In this document: piece by piece, positions 1-14,786 of the stretch | Position numbering within the stretch: position 1 is the first letter of the stretch | How the letters are laid out: the number at the start of each line of letters is the position of its first letter | Position numbers and translations under genes: made by a program | Assembly (NCBI GenBank): GCA_028583405.1 | Contig: CM053256.1 | Span: 2,598,424-2,662,423, forward strand | Direction: 5' to 3' | DNA from: Pogonophryne albipinna | Lineage: Eukaryota > Chordata > Actinopteri > Perciformes > Artedidraconidae | DNA length: 64,000 bases | The notes under the pieces: generated by a model | What the model was told of the DNA's origin: nothing | Database searches by the model: none | What the model saw: only the letters and a program-made list of their open reading frames with translations

Positions 1-167
1 TACGATCAATGTGAAACCAACATATTTACTTATTTGTAATGTCACTGGGAACCTCTAAATTGTTAAAAAGTAGGAAAACATTTGCAATTTTTAAGGTGGA
101 CATTTCTGATTTGGAAGAAATTCATGAACAGTAACTTAATATTTGTTTTATAGTTCATGTTAGTAGT

Positions 168-236
168 TTGTGTGTGTGGGAGTGCGTGTGTGTATGTATG
201 TGTGTGTGTGTGTGTGTGTGGGTGTGTGTGTGTGTG
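168..236. repeat. Imperfect (TG)n microsatellite
   Basis: About 70 bases of TG dinucleotides, interrupted several times (ggg, gcg, tatgta). The interruptions suggest an old, more stable tract than the pure ones near 9.3 and 59.8 kb. Confidence 0.9.
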
Positions 237-1967
237 AAATGTAGTGAGGAAATCAGTTCAACCATTCCACAAAACAAAAGCGGTGTCAAGAAGTAGCTTA
301 TTTTTGGCGATTCAGTGCTGCGCATGCAGGGATCCTTGAAGTACCCCAACGTGCGTTGACTTGCGAAGGCCCGTTTATCGTTTATCTTTAATTTATTTTG
401 ATTTCTGGTAATTCATGGTTTAACAAGAAGTTGTTTGGTTACCTAAAAAAAATGTTTTCACTTAAGGTTAGTATTTTGCCTGATAAGATTTATATCTTTT
501 GAGAAACATGTGGGAACAATTACAGGGAAATAGGCCTGAAAGTTCTAAATAACTGGGATTTGAAGGGATTTGAAACTGCTTTAGGGGCCTCTATTACGGT
601 AAACCACAGTGCACGAGTGACCTAACAGAGACAAGCTTGTGTCCTATAGTTTCCATGGCAACAGAGCATCAACGAAGAGTTCTCCCTCGCGTTAAAAGAG
701 CGAAATTGAAGCCTGTCTTTCTTCTTGGTGCCTAAAATAATCTTGTGGCCTGAAATATCATATACAATTCTCCAAGAAAGGCATCAATACAAGTTATCCC
801 ACTGTGTTAAACAAAACAATTAAATAACATTCCGATAAGATAAATATGTGTCAAGCTTTTCTCAGAAACGTAACACTAATCTTTAGTGAAATGCATGATT
901 GCTTCTCTGCCTGCAATCTTGATGTAACAAACAACTTGGTTGCTGCTCAAGCACTTGCTCAAAGAAGCTGGCAGCAGGTCTGTCTTTAGTTCAACCAAGA
1001 CAAACACAGTCCAGAGTCCAGAGATGAGCTGCCATGGAGTTCAGGCCCCTCTTTGCACCGTGCCTCTGCATCTGGTCCGCAGCAAAAGCTTCACCTTGCC
1101 AACATAGGGTGTTCGTGCACAACGTTTGGATCTCTACTACACTTTGAGTGTCAGGAACTGGACCGTGGTGCGGCTATGATGTCAACTTGAAGGGTCATCT
1201 AAAAATAAGTGTTGCATGGCAAGTTTCAGGTGGGCTGTGTGTCATGGTGCTTCTTGCCAACAATCTTCTCCAGTTGAATCGAAATAGTGTTCACCGGAGG
1301 CGGGCACCACCTCCCCTCTCTCCTCTCTCTGCTTGTTTTTGTGTGGCTCACCAAGGCAGCTTGTCTCTAACGTTTATCTGCTGCCCTTTCAATTAGATAG
1401 GGACAACAGAGAAGCCTATTTTGACAGAGGTCTGTGTCACCTCAAGGCTATGGTTGCCACTGCTGAGGTCATGCCATGAAAGGGAAATGGAGAAGTACTG
1501 TTTCCCCTGACCACTCTGAAACACAAGTGATTACACTGACTGATCTGTCCAAGGGACCCTGGTTGTTGAGGATCAAAGGCCTCTGGTAGACCACCTTCAA
1601 CTTCTCTTGGCAGTAGACTTGGCCTGTAGAGGGATGAGAGGGTCTGAGAAAAGAGGCAGAAGCCCAGTGCCTCTCATTCCCATCCTGATCTTCGTGAGAA
1701 CACAGGCTCTTTGTGAGGAACCTCCTATGCTTCTAATGTGATTTTTCTAAAGCATTCAATGTCACATCAAATATAATATAGCCTTGCAATTACTTTGGTA
1801 CAAACTAAGAAGACTCGGGTTGGTCGCCATAGTTAAACAATTGGTCTCTGTGGTCTTAACACCCTGGTAGGTCTTCCTGGGCTCATGTGAAATCTTGATA
1901 AACAAATTGGGACCAAGCACAGAAACGGCAGAACAAAGTCAGAGAAACTGCACCCACATATCAAACC

Positions 1968-2040
1968 AATAATAATAATAATAATAAATTATATTTCTAT
2001 AGCGCTTTTCTTGAACCCAAAGACGCTTAACGCAATGTCC
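1968..2040 (-). mobile_element. LINE 3' tail fragment with (AAT)n
   Basis: An (AAT)n run leads into a 'tagcgcttttc' ... 'aaagacgctta' segment. The same order occurs at the start of the longer LINE fragment near 47.35 kb, where the minus strand encodes the end of a reverse transcriptase. This copy keeps only the extreme 3' end. Confidence 0.6.
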
Positions 2041-4132
2041 CAGGGCTCAGAAATATCTAATGTTTTAACTTTAATAATATATAAATGTATTACATTTACA
2101 TATGGTATAATCACATTTTAGAAAGAATAATTTAATTTCCAATATCTGAAGAAGAAATATGGACACGTACTGCAAATCAAAGAGGGATGAATAAGTAAAA
2201 TGTTGGAACAATTGGCTCCTAAATTCCTATCTATTGGCCAGTAGTCTGGTTTGGTGGAAACGTTACCCTCTTTATACCCGATGACAAACATTCCCAAATG
2301 TGTACTCAGTGCAAGAGAAAAGACAGAATACATTTGCTTCTTGAATTGCAGGTTGTGTTAACGGTCAAGAACTCTTCAAATGCAAGTTGCACATTGGAAA
2401 AAAATAATAAAAAAAGGTTAAAAAAGTGTTCTCAGTGGTCTGAAAATATGTCTACACATAAATTGATTTTACATTCTGACAGGCAATGTTTTGTACATAT
2501 GTCAGAGGTTTACACAGTCCGCATGACCATGAAAAATCCATTTTGTGTGCTTTATATAGGCCAATGCCAAACTGTCAAACAACATTTTGATTGCATGTAA
2601 TTGTGGTGGGATGTTTTCTTAGTCTGTTGCTTTGCAGGCAGGACGTTTGTGCTCAGCATTTTATGAGCAAAGAAAAAAGAGTTGTGGCAAGTTCAATAAT
2701 CTATAAAGTCTACACGAACTGTGAAAGTGAGATTTCTCAGACCTAATGGTTTCCTTTGTATCTGTAGCCGTTGCATTCATCCATAAATCTGAGGTAGATA
2801 GCGAACTAGGTTTGTGTGACTGAACGCCAGCGGAAGTAAATGCTTAATATCCTCATAATACCAATGGAAACAGACATGGGATGTTTGTTTCCACCAGCTA
2901 AGGTTTTTAATGATCTGTGTCTCATGTTATTATTATATGTGATTGTTTCCCAACTATGTCTCCCTGGCAAACAATACAGTGTCACCATGGTTCATATGTT
3001 ACCTTTAAAGGACAAAGCAGCTTACAAGGAGCATCGGGGTTAGTTTCCACCCTACCTCTCTTGTATCTAACCTGCAGCCACCAGACAAGACAAGAAAAAG
3101 CACTATACTCTAAGACATGTTTACCAAAGAGCTGTCTAGGTTCTGCTATCTATAGACTATGATGCTGTTGTTCCGGCTTCAAGGAGATAAAAAACAAGAT
3201 CACACACTTGCACAATGTTTGCGAGTAGAGTTGGGTAACGAAATCTGGTGCTAATATGGCACCGGTTCCTTTACAAATGGTACTTACCTGTAAAGCTACA
3301 ATGCAGATTTCGGAGCTTCATTTTGGTGTCTTTTAAATAACTGAGGTGTTTGGTTATAGAAGCATAACGGCAATGCTAGTTAACAGCATTACATACAATT
3401 GTTCTGATGGCAGCAGGTAGCATACGGTTGGAAATCAGCTTGCAGTGTGGGTGTACCTGGCCCTGGCCATTGGGGGGAAGATTATTGATGTTGACGACAT
3501 CAGCGTATCCTCAGGTAAGTAACTTAACGTTGATTGCAAATGTTGTATTTTGAAAGTACTAACTAATCATCAAATAATGTAGAAATGACATAGCTAATAT
3601 TCATATTTGTGGCTTTCCAGCTCCTACAGAGACCCCATTCACCCTGGCAAAGGAGGCTAATTTATATTTTGACCCCCTTTTTTAGATGATTAAATAACAA
3701 GATTCATTGGGTTTCATAAAAACTCTGTACTCTGTGACCTCCTCCTGGTCCATTGGCCAAAAGGCTGCTGATCACATACCACTTTATGAGAGGCTGGATA
3801 ACAAATAGAAGAATTGTGCTTTCATACAAATTCTTAAAGATTATAAACTCTAAAGCCTGTCAATAAGCATTGCCTTCTGTGCGTACAGTGATGTTAGTCC
3901 AAAGGAAAAGTCAAACGAGTTTCCCTTTCATCACTCAACAAAGTTTGGCAATGCATGCTTGGTTAACAATGCTAACAATCCTCTCTAAGAAGAGAGATAA
4001 CTGAGTTCACTGACTGAATGCACCAGAAATGTATGCACTCGAAAGAATCAGATGATACACTTTGCTGCAGTGGAATTTGAATAGCAAGTGCTAAATGGGA
4101 TTAGAGCTAATGGGTTTTCTAGATTTCAAGGT

Positions 4133-4710
4133 CAAGGTTCAAGGTTCTTTATTTAGTCATACGAACATAGCTACAGTGTAGTTATGCCGATGAAAATCTT
4201 GTGTCACAGGCTTCTCCAACAGTGCAACACAAAACACAGATAAACAGAAACAATATAGTGCATTTACTAAGTAAATAGTAAATAGTCATACAAAAAGAAA
4301 AATAGTTTTAAAAAAGTGAAATAGTGCAATAAGAGTCTATAGCAAGTTATTGAAATAGGATATATAGGTAAATAGATAAATAATTTTTAAGTAGCAGCCA
4401 GATGAATATTAGGGATGTTGTTTCAACTGTTCAGGTGTTTAACAGATAGATTTTACTTCAACAGTTCAGGTGTTTAACAGTCTTATTGCCTGTGGGATGA
4501 AACTGTCTCTGAGTCTGGTGGTTTTAGTCCGGATGCTGCGGTAACGCCTGCCAGACGGCAGCAGACAGAACAGTTTGTGGCTGGGGTGATGGGGGTCTTT
4601 TATAATCCGGAGGTATTTCTTCCTAGGTGCTGGGAGTAAAGTTCCTCCATGGATGGCAGCTCTGTCCTGGTGATGTTCTGTGCAGTTTTCACCACCCTCT
4701 GTAAAGCCTA
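4133..4710 (-). pseudogene. LINE reverse-transcriptase C-terminal tail
   Basis: On the minus strand, about 4640 down to 4460 reads as the end of a non-LTR retrotransposon ORF2, with the segment LLPSGRRYRSIRTKTTRLRD followed by SFIPQAIRLLNT and a stop. The LPSGRRYRSI block is a familiar C-terminal mark of fish LINE proteins. An untranslated tail follows to about 4133, ending in short 'caaggt' repeats on the + strand. The catalytic part is absent. The endonuclease half of a LINE lies at 5225-5958 on the same strand, so both probably come from one element whose middle was lost. I see no intact ORF; this is a fossil. Confidence 0.75.
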
Positions 4711-5224
4711 CCCCTAGATTCCACCGGGTCCGTCTGCGTCGCGTTACAGCCGCGTTACGGTCGTGTTACGGCTGCGTTGCGGCGTTCGCAAAGATCGCGG
4801 CCACTCTAGTCCACCAGACGCGCTGCGTAATGGCTCAGAAGCGTCTCGGGGCTCCGCTCAAAATAGGATGAAAGTCTATTTTCGACGCTAGGCGTTGCAG
4901 AGGCAATTTTGCAGACCCTATCCCTCCGTAGTCTTTCAAGTAGGAGGAGAAATGCTAGCGTTCTCCTCCGGTTTACAGGCACTGTGTAAATTATATATTG
5001 TAGTGCCGAGAGACGGGAGTCGGAGGCGGGGTATCAAAGGTACAAGCTAGACTTTTATTTAGCATCAGAACAACATGTAAACAGCTTCAAGCCCGGGAAG
5101 CCAAGACCCGGGGGAAAAAAGGAAGTACGGTTAACTCAAATGTCCATGCGGAACAATACCCCAACCCATAGTTCCGTGGGTGAATAATGTCAATCATCAC
5201 AATATATAGAATAATTATGATGAT
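4711..5224. mobile_element. Harbinger-like TIR element, half copy (C1)
   Basis: It starts with cccctag and a 'ccaccgggtccgtctgcg' terminus and runs through a G+C-rich block of 'cgcgttacgg' wording. It matches, in reverse, the right-hand half of the complete copy at 28237-28903. The similarity resumes past the inserted LTR (4999-5201) for about 20 bases and then stops at the LINE endonuclease fragment, so the other terminus is missing. The Harbinger assignment rests on the 3-bp TTA duplication seen around the complete copy. Confidence 0.7.
4999..5201 (-). mobile_element. Short solo LTR (203 bp)
   Basis: The segment runs from tgtagtgcc to atcatcaca (TG...CA) and is flanked by 'atat' on both sides (4995-4998 and 5202-5205). 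On the minus strand it carries an AATAAA-type signal about 60 bases before its end, as expected inside an LTR. The related element at 28237-28903 has the host sequence uninterrupted here (reverse of about 28492-28522), which supports a clean insertion. No internal retroviral sequence remains. Confidence 0.7.
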
Positions 5225-5958
5225 GAATGCATTTTTTGAAAAGGGGAATAAACATGGTCCAGTATGTTTCCCCCGTGCGTCGGGCAGCTGATGTGTTGAA
5301 AGTATCTTGGCAGAACTTTCTTCATCATGGCGGTATTAAAGTCCCCGGCCACAACGAACGCCGCCTCTGACCGTGAAGTCTCCGTACTGTCGATAATCCC
5401 AAACAGCTGATCGAGTGCCGTCTTGTTGTCGGCGAGTGGCGGAATATACACTGCTGTGATCACAACAGATGTAAATTCTCTCGGCAGGTGAAAAGCCCGG
5501 CATGTGATCATGAGGTGCTCTAAATGAGCGGAACAGTCAGAAGAAATAATCCTCACATCTGTACACCAGTTCTTATTTATCAAGAGACACACACCGCCTC
5601 CTTTACTTTCCCCCGAGTTAACTGTCCGGTCCTGTCGAAAAATAGTGAATCCATCAGGAACAATGGCGGAGTCCGGGATAGCGCGGTTGAGCAAAGTCTC
5701 GGTGAGAATGAACACGTTACATTTGTTAATGTCCCGTTGAAAAGCAATCCGACTTCTGAGTTCATCTAGTTTATTTTCAATCGATTGAACATTAGCCAGA
5801 AGAATACTCGGAAGAGGGGGTCGGTTTTCTCGTTTTCTCAGTCTGACCAGCAGCCTGGCGCGGGTCCCCTGCATGGTCTTTCTCCTGCGTCTCTCAGGTA
5901 GGACAACATGGTAGCCATGGCGAATCTCCATTGTCTTTCGGTGGGCTATTGTCCACAA
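5225..5958 (-). pseudogene. LINE ORF2 endonuclease-domain fragment
   Basis: The minus strand keeps an open frame of about 240 codons that reads as the apurinic-type endonuclease of a non-LTR retrotransposon. Visible marks, in order, are LLANVQSIENKLDELRSR (the Asn-containing strand), LTETLLNRAIPDS (catalytic Glu region), SKGGGVCLLI, VVITAVYIPPLADN, VVAGDFNTA (Asp/Asn motif) and CPTHGGNILDHVY. The family would normally continue into an SDH motif and a reverse transcriptase, but sequence from another element starts immediately after LDHVY. Leading residues are basic, as in these proteins. This resembles the common fish L2/CR1-type LINEs; the exact clade needs a database comparison. Confidence 0.85.
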
Positions 5959-5986
5959 AGTTTCTGATGTGAAGAAGTTCTTCTCT

Positions 5987-6955
5987 CAGGGGCGGCGGGT
6001 ACTGTAGGCTAGGGAAGGCTAAGCCTTCCCAAATATTTGTGTCACTGCATCCTTGTAAAATATAATGTTTGTGTCTTTGACATTAGCGCTGCTATGCAGC
6101 CACCTGTGCCCTGTACTACTAAACCAGTTCAACAGACCCTGGATATGTTTGAGTTATCTTAACTAACCCTAACAAACGAGATCTCGCTAAGCGGTCCTAC
6201 GACGCTGGTTAATAGCAACTCGGTAAATCAAGCCAGGGTTTCTCTCTCCAGCTGAGAGCGCGTTCACGTGAAAGGGGCGGGGTTAGCTACATTTGACCAA
6301 TCACAAACAGGAACAAGTGTACTGACAGCACAGCATCATACTTTATTAATAAATGGTAAACTAATATTAGACAAATATGAACTTTAAACATCCATGACTT
6401 AAACATATAATCCAGGATACAAGCCACATAGTTGCACCTGCAAGGTGAATACATAACAACTTGTTAAAAAATAAATGAACTACTGAGTGTTTAAATGCGT
6501 ACAACAGTTTTATGATATCACTGCCCCGCCTAAGACACGAGTGGATCTGACTTTAATTACATTTGAGTGTTTCGTTAACTTAATGTGTTGCTTAAAATAA
6601 TACTTCTACATACAGTATGTGACAATGTAAGTGGTGCACGGCCAGATACGGCTCGAGAAGCTGACTCAGATAAGAAAATGTTGTGATATTATAATCGATG
6701 ATCTGATTGATGATGTGATATGAATGATAAGTGCGACACGTCGTCGTCTTCTCTACATACGGCAGTTTAAACTGTATTTCCTTTATCCTGTAATATGACT
6801 TGATAGATTTAAACTCAGCACACTGAGCTCTGATTGGTCAGCAGGCGGTGTTTTCACTGAGTTGATCTCTTCATTATAGATGCCGGAGGAGGGCAGCGTC
6901 AGGTAAAAAAAAGTTATTTAGCCTTCCCAAACCTGAGCCTCATGCTCCGCCTATG
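5987..6955. mobile_element. hAT-like element, nested inside the LINE
   Basis: The left end (caggggcgg ... gggaaggctaag) and the reversed right end (cataggcgg ... gggaaggctaaa) form an imperfect terminal inverted repeat of about 38 bases. CA...TG ends with ggcgg inside are typical of fish hAT elements. Flanks are T/C-rich (tcttctct against tctctctc), so a target duplication is only suggested. The interior from about 6108 to 6872 is a different transposon. Confidence 0.55.
6108..6872 (-). mobile_element. Inverted, truncated copy of the 14.9-kb TIR transposon
   Basis: This block aligns in reverse with about 15050-15926. Shared phrases include 'gcctgtacta', 'ctggatatgtttgagtta', 'gaccaatcacaaaca', 'catccatgacttaaaca', 'ttgcacctgcaaggtgaat' and 'tctgattggtcagcaggc'. 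The terminus is degraded and about 165 bases at the other end are missing. The block lies inside the hAT-like element, so it was either inserted there or captured. No transposase frame is visible. Confidence 0.75.
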
Positions 6956-7179
6956 TCTCTCTCTCTATATTGTATAGCAGAGTTTGTGCGGTCGGCTTGC
7001 ATGTTGCGAACCATGTTAAAAGCAGACCGCAAAAAGTAAATAAACACTGAAAAAATACGAAAGAGGGCAAAGTTGGAGAGGAGCCAAAAGACAATGCGGC
7101 CATCTTTCACGGCGCAGATTTCACTTTTCCGTCGTGTCTTCAGACGCCGCAATTTCACAGAATAAGTCAGGAATGACAT

Positions 7180-7180
<1 letters not shown>
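6956..7180 (-). pseudogene. Possible upstream part of the same LINE
   Basis: A minus-strand open frame of 79 codons lies directly across the hAT-like insertion from the endonuclease fragment. It has no motif I recognise. Position alone suggests it could be the LINE 5' region or ORF1 remnant. Confidence 0.25.
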
Positions 7181-9508
<2,328 letters not shown>

Positions 9509-12500
9509 TATAGGGCAGCAGAGTGTATTTGCCCCAGCTTCCCCACTCACCTCCCACTTGAACCACATCTGGAAGGGATCAGCTGGAAAGGCTGGAGACC
9601 GTGAAAAATTAAGAAGCACTTAAAACTGAGCAAAATATTTAAATTGAGCGAGCAGATAGGATGTGTGAACTTCACCTCCTTGCACTGCAGGAATGTGGAA
9701 CCGGAGAATCTGTGGAGCATGCATCCCAGTTTCCTCCTCCTTCCTCTCTCCCTGTGCTCCTTTATTGTGTTGTTCTTTAATACATACTCACAATGTTATT
9801 GCCCTTAAATTAAAAAATGCTTTGTTTTTGTGTTTTGATTATTTTCCACCAAATATTGTCAATCTTTGGACATTTCTATATCAAAACCTCCCCACTTTAT
9901 TTTCCTTTTGAAGTGTCAGTTTTATGTCTAAATTCTATCCAATAAACTGCCATTCCACTGATCTTGTATAATATTATAGAGTCATCACATGATGTTAAAA
10001 TCACACACCTGTTAGATATGGATGTGATGTGTCCATTCCACCTCATTCCTTTATTCCCCAACCAAACATGCTATGGGATTTACCCCACATTGGAAATGAC
10101 AAATGCCCAACTTTTCAAAGAGAGAGTTATACTCAGGTGACCAGAGTAAAAAGTGAAGTCCACAATGCTGACAACCCTTCAGATAACATCAGTCCATATA
10201 TGTGCTAAAGGAAGTGCAGGGTTACAAGGTCTGCATGTGTGACATGTAAGAATGCTTTTGCAGTCTATCAAAACCACATTACAGGATATTGAATGTTGTC
10301 TTTAGCAACACATTGTGGGATGTCATGATGACCCAGTCCTTCTGTGTTTATTAAGTGTCTGCACTGACTTATTTATTTATTCATATTTACAAAACTATAC
10401 ATTTTCACATCACCAACATAAATCTGTGTTTGTCACTTTCAGTCTTTGTTTGATTTAGAATTGTCATTATGTTGCACAGTTCAATCTGTGATCAATCGTG
10501 CAGGGTTGCATATAGTCATGAGAATCTCTCTGGCGGTTTTCAGTGGCTTAAATTCTTGTCAAAACGCTGACAATAAGTTATGCGTCGATGGCGATCTGTA
10601 CTCCAAAGCATTCTTCAGAAGTTGGGCAACTGTATCTTCAACCACAACAAGGCCATTGCCAATGGGGATGATATTTCTCCCAAACCCAAAAGGAATTGCC
10701 AATCTGAGCCATTTATTTTCTAACAAAAACAGATCCTTTGGTTCCCTGACAAATCTCCACTGGCACCCTCACCCTTGTTGTTTGATCCTCCTTATGGGTC
10801 TGTCTCCTACTGCAGCAATTGAGATCAATTGTTGGGCTGCGTACAATTTGTAGACAGTTTAACTGACTTTCAAGCTTAATGGGAGAAACCAAATGCTTTC
10901 AGAAATGTTTCTTCTTCTCTTTTCCTTTCTCATACTTACAAAATCACATACAAATTAATCAAAGTCATTCTTCAAGGGTCAATTAGGAGTTGTTAGGACA
11001 AATGATGTGTGTGTATTTAAGGGCCATTGGGGGTTCAAGTGTTCGCAGTAAATGTGTGATCAGTTCTGATTTCTGAGCAGCTGGGGGGTCACATGGGTTT
11101 TGAACCATTGTGTTTACTGCAGAGTAACAAAGTTAATCACAAGCACATTGAGATTTCCAACACGCAGCTCTTCCTTTGTTTTACTATACAGATGGGGAAC
11201 AAGTCCCCATTATTGACTTCTGCTACCAAACATATAGACACGCGTGAGTCGATTTGATTATGTATTTGTTCTCAAAACACACACATACATACTAACATAT
11301 CTAAGCTGGTAGTAATTTATTTTGAAGTTAAATAAGTCATGTTGCCAACTGTAGATAGTGACCAATTCGCTTAATTAAGATTGTTTTCTTATGAACAAGT
11401 AATAAAAAACCCAACCTTCTATTAAGTCATTAATCAGGCACTAAACATGCCGTAACTCCTCTCTGAAGCAATATATGTCATATGTTTGATCTAATGGCTC
11501 TAGCTCTCAAAACATTGCCTTGACATCACAGATGCAGAATAAACACTGTGAATACAAATGACTGTTTGACATGTCTGACACGTATTCCGCATGCAGAGAA
11601 AAAGGACAGCTGTGAAGAGGGACAGCAGTTTCAAATAAAAAAATGTTCAATGCCTTAGAAAACACCATTACCCCTCTCCAAATTGTGATCTTGTTTATAA
11701 TTTGATGAGGAAATCTACTCCACTCTGCAGGTACTGGTGCGTCTACCACAATGCTAAGGACTGTGGTGTGACTCCATATATTTTTCGTGTGAATGTGTTG
11801 AAAGGTGTATTTATTTAACTAAGGCTAAAAGAGTTGTTTCAGGTGGTTCCGATTCATCAGCCAGATTGGACATCTGTTTCTGACTGAACAGAAAAAAGGG
11901 ACTTACAAAAATGTATTTAATTTGGAGTGTGTTTTCAATGGACTTTCCAATCCTAACAACTTGTCAAGTTTATGCAACAGGCAGTTAAATTGCATAGTGC
12001 TGCCTCTAGACCTGCTCAATGACGTGATCAAAAAGCATAAAATATGCTCTTAATGCAGTATGTTCAAATAAAAAACGACAATAGGGCTGTTAGATATAAT
12101 GTTATGGTTATAAAAAGTGTTCTACTGCTTAAGATATGTGTACTATTTGGTATGAATCATATTAATTGTGTCATTTTGAGAGAGATATTTTCAAAGCAGG
12201 ACTGATCTATTCAAATAAAACAGATTTCAAACTCGGATTTTTTTTTTAAATGTTGAAATGTCATGTGCTGTTGTTATCAGTTAGGATCATTGGGCAGAGA
12301 ACAAAAGAATAGACAGAAAGGGTACAATTGACCCACAATAAAGGACCGATTTAACCCAATTGAGGTTTATACCCCGTATCTGAGAAAATAATTAGTCAGA
12401 ATAATAACTTCCCTTAAGTGTGCTGTGCTCCATTAGCAGGGCCGTTTCCACATCACGATCAGTCATTCCTTATCACTACATGAGCAACAAATCGTTTGAA

Positions 12501-14295
12501 TAGACAAATTATTCCTATAATTAACAGCTCAGTTTAAAAAAAGAAGATATATTATACCGTTTCTGACACAAATCCTGGATGAAAACGTTTTAAATAGTGA
12601 ATAATAAGTTAGCAATTTCTAGACATATCTGTAAATCACGACTGATCAACAAACATACATCCCCAAAGCCATGCCCCTGAAGGGCTAAAAATAAACACAA
12701 CAGTTCATGTTTTTTAACCAAATGTTTTTCCACAGAGTTGTTATATTAATACCAGATGACGATGGAGCACATTTGGTTCTGGCAAAAACGACCCAGTCAT
12801 GAGTCTTCTCCTGTCACCTTCAATAAACAACTTGAAAGATGATATTGTCCATTTTCTTTGAATGTTATTATGGTTATCTTTGTGAGTCACGTTGTGCTTT
12901 TTTCATTGTGTGGACTTTTTTAAAAGCCTTTCTTTTCTTTCAAAATAAAAATACAATCTGAAATCAACAAATACATTGATTTTAAGACTAGCTTTCGATA
13001 TCTATAAACATTGGTAAAATGTGGAAGATATAACTGACAATCCAGTTACCATCAGTGTCTCCGGCCAAAGCTAACATGAACTCAAGACGCTGACAAATGA
13101 TTTATTTATTATAATCATGATCCTTCTCTAGTTCCTTATTTTTAAGGGGGATTAAAAAGGTGTATCAGAAGTACCAGTATATCTACAAACTGGATCATTC
13201 TGGAAATAGAGGGCACATGAGGATACAGATGAGCCAACGGTTGCTCCACAGTTTCACTGAGTCAGACAGTTGTAACACTTTATCTCAGCAGGTGCTATTG
13301 GACGTTTCTGACCACTATAAATAAATTGACAACGTGTGATAAATTGAAGCGTTTGAATCGCAGCAGATGCACTTGTTCCATCTGGATGCTATTCTATAAA
13401 ACAGTTATTGAGTGTCAACGGTTTTTACAATTTGATGATGGGTGGAAATGTGCATGCACCGCAGCAGACCCCCAACAGATGCACGCCTCTATGATTTATC
13501 TTGTGGGCAATAAACGGCAGTAATTGATGTGAAATTAATTTTAAATTTCAACAAAAGTCTATTCCCATGTCGAGAGCATTGTAAGTTCACACCTAGCAAA
13601 TGTGCACTGTTTCCATTCCTTTGATATCATCTTAAGATCATGGTCCAAATACAATTTTGCTTTATTTCCTCTTGAATCCAGAATAATCACAGCTTTAATG
13701 TAATTGCTCTCTCAATCTGATTCTGATCAACTTAACTTGTAACTTTCTGTTGAGCTAACTGTATGAAAGGACATTGATTTCACAGCAGTATCTGTCAAAC
13801 TGCATGTCTCTGAAAATCCATTTTGCTATCTGTTAACCACACAGTGCCTGGGGGTCTGACCACAAATCCAGCAGCCATGACGTCTGTCCTCATTGCTCCC
13901 TGAATCAAAATTCAACCCTTAAAGCTTTCCGTGCATAGCTCACAGAACCGCGGTGAAGACCAGACCTGTGCTTCTGGTTGTCGTTCAAGCTAACAGAGGT
14001 GAAGGTTACCTAACTGCAGCCTATTTTGTAAAGTCACGCAAGACAATAAAACGTCTGTATTTTGACATTCGATTTTAATCAAAATGTTTCTGTTGGGTTT
14101 TGGTTGTTTTCTTGTTTGTTTCTTGCCTGCAGTTTGTCACAAATCTCACAGCTGCCAACAGACTAACTCTCTGAGACAATTATTGAAACATTATTATTTT
14201 GTATGTTTTTCATTCAATCTCAGAACTACATACCAACAGTGTTCTTCTGAGAAATACATCAATGAAACAGTACATGTTGACCAAGACATTGTTAT
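9509..14295. other. Non-genic stretch, nothing recognised
   Basis: The longest open frame (10446-10853, +) has no motif, signal sequence or convincing splice sites and is likely chance. I found no RNA gene or repeat with definable ends. Confidence 0.5.
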
Positions 14296-14410
14296 AGGCT
14301 GTGGCTCAGTTGTTAGTGTGCTGGACTTCGTATCAGGGGATAGCAAGTTCGAGTTCCACTGCAGTCAGCATGTCGTTGTGTCCCTGGGCAAGACACTTGA
14401 AAAATGTTAC
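14296..14410 (+). mobile_element. tRNA-derived SINE, 5' part
   Basis: A tRNA-like head is visible: an A-box-like 'gtggctcagttgttag', then about 35 bases on the B-box-like 'agttcgagttccac', followed by the 'tgtgtccctgggcaagacac' body phrase common in fish SINEs. It stops soon after, so the copy is truncated. It differs from the SINE family at 29.8 and 52.9 kb. Confidence 0.65.
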
Positions 14411-14786
14411 ATTTTTAAATGGGACATGTTTTTTTTTTAGACTTTCTGTTCATGGGAATTGTAATAATAAATTATGTTAAATACAGTTAGTATTTCTGAA
14501 AAGATGGGTATCTAGAATTTACAATGAATTTATTTGTCTTCACCAGAGCTTGTATGCATAACATACATACGTAATGAAGAAGCCATTAGATGTTTGAAGG
14601 AGTTAACCAATACTATAATGTATTCTAAAGAGGAGTAAAGTAGAGCCATTGCTGCATCATAGTTTCTGTGTCTAACGTGTTGTTATTACTAAACGTATAA
14701 CTTACTTGCACTAAGATACTCAGTATGGTTACAACTCATATTGAAGTGAGTTTAATCCGATCTGCATTATTCAAATGTTTTATGCG
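14411..14786. other. Non-genic stretch, nothing recognised
   Basis: A+T-rich sequence without repeat ends or exon-like frames. It ends with the 5-bp target duplication atgcg (14782-14786) of the neighbouring LTR. Confidence 0.5.

Larger units (their letters stand above)
1..4132. other. Non-genic stretch, no gene seen
   Basis: No open frame here looks like an exon; all are short and lack family motifs. Around 3225-3530 the wording (a 'gttgggtaacgaaatc' start and 'ggcaccggttcc' core) resembles a widespread fish DNA repeat, but I cannot find its ends. The (TG)n tract near 170 and the LINE tail near 1970 are listed separately. Otherwise I see nothing. Confidence 0.6.

Noticed and set aside
10446..10853. 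135-codon + strand frame
   Set aside because: No recognisable motif, no clear splice sites, and composition like the surrounding non-coding DNA.
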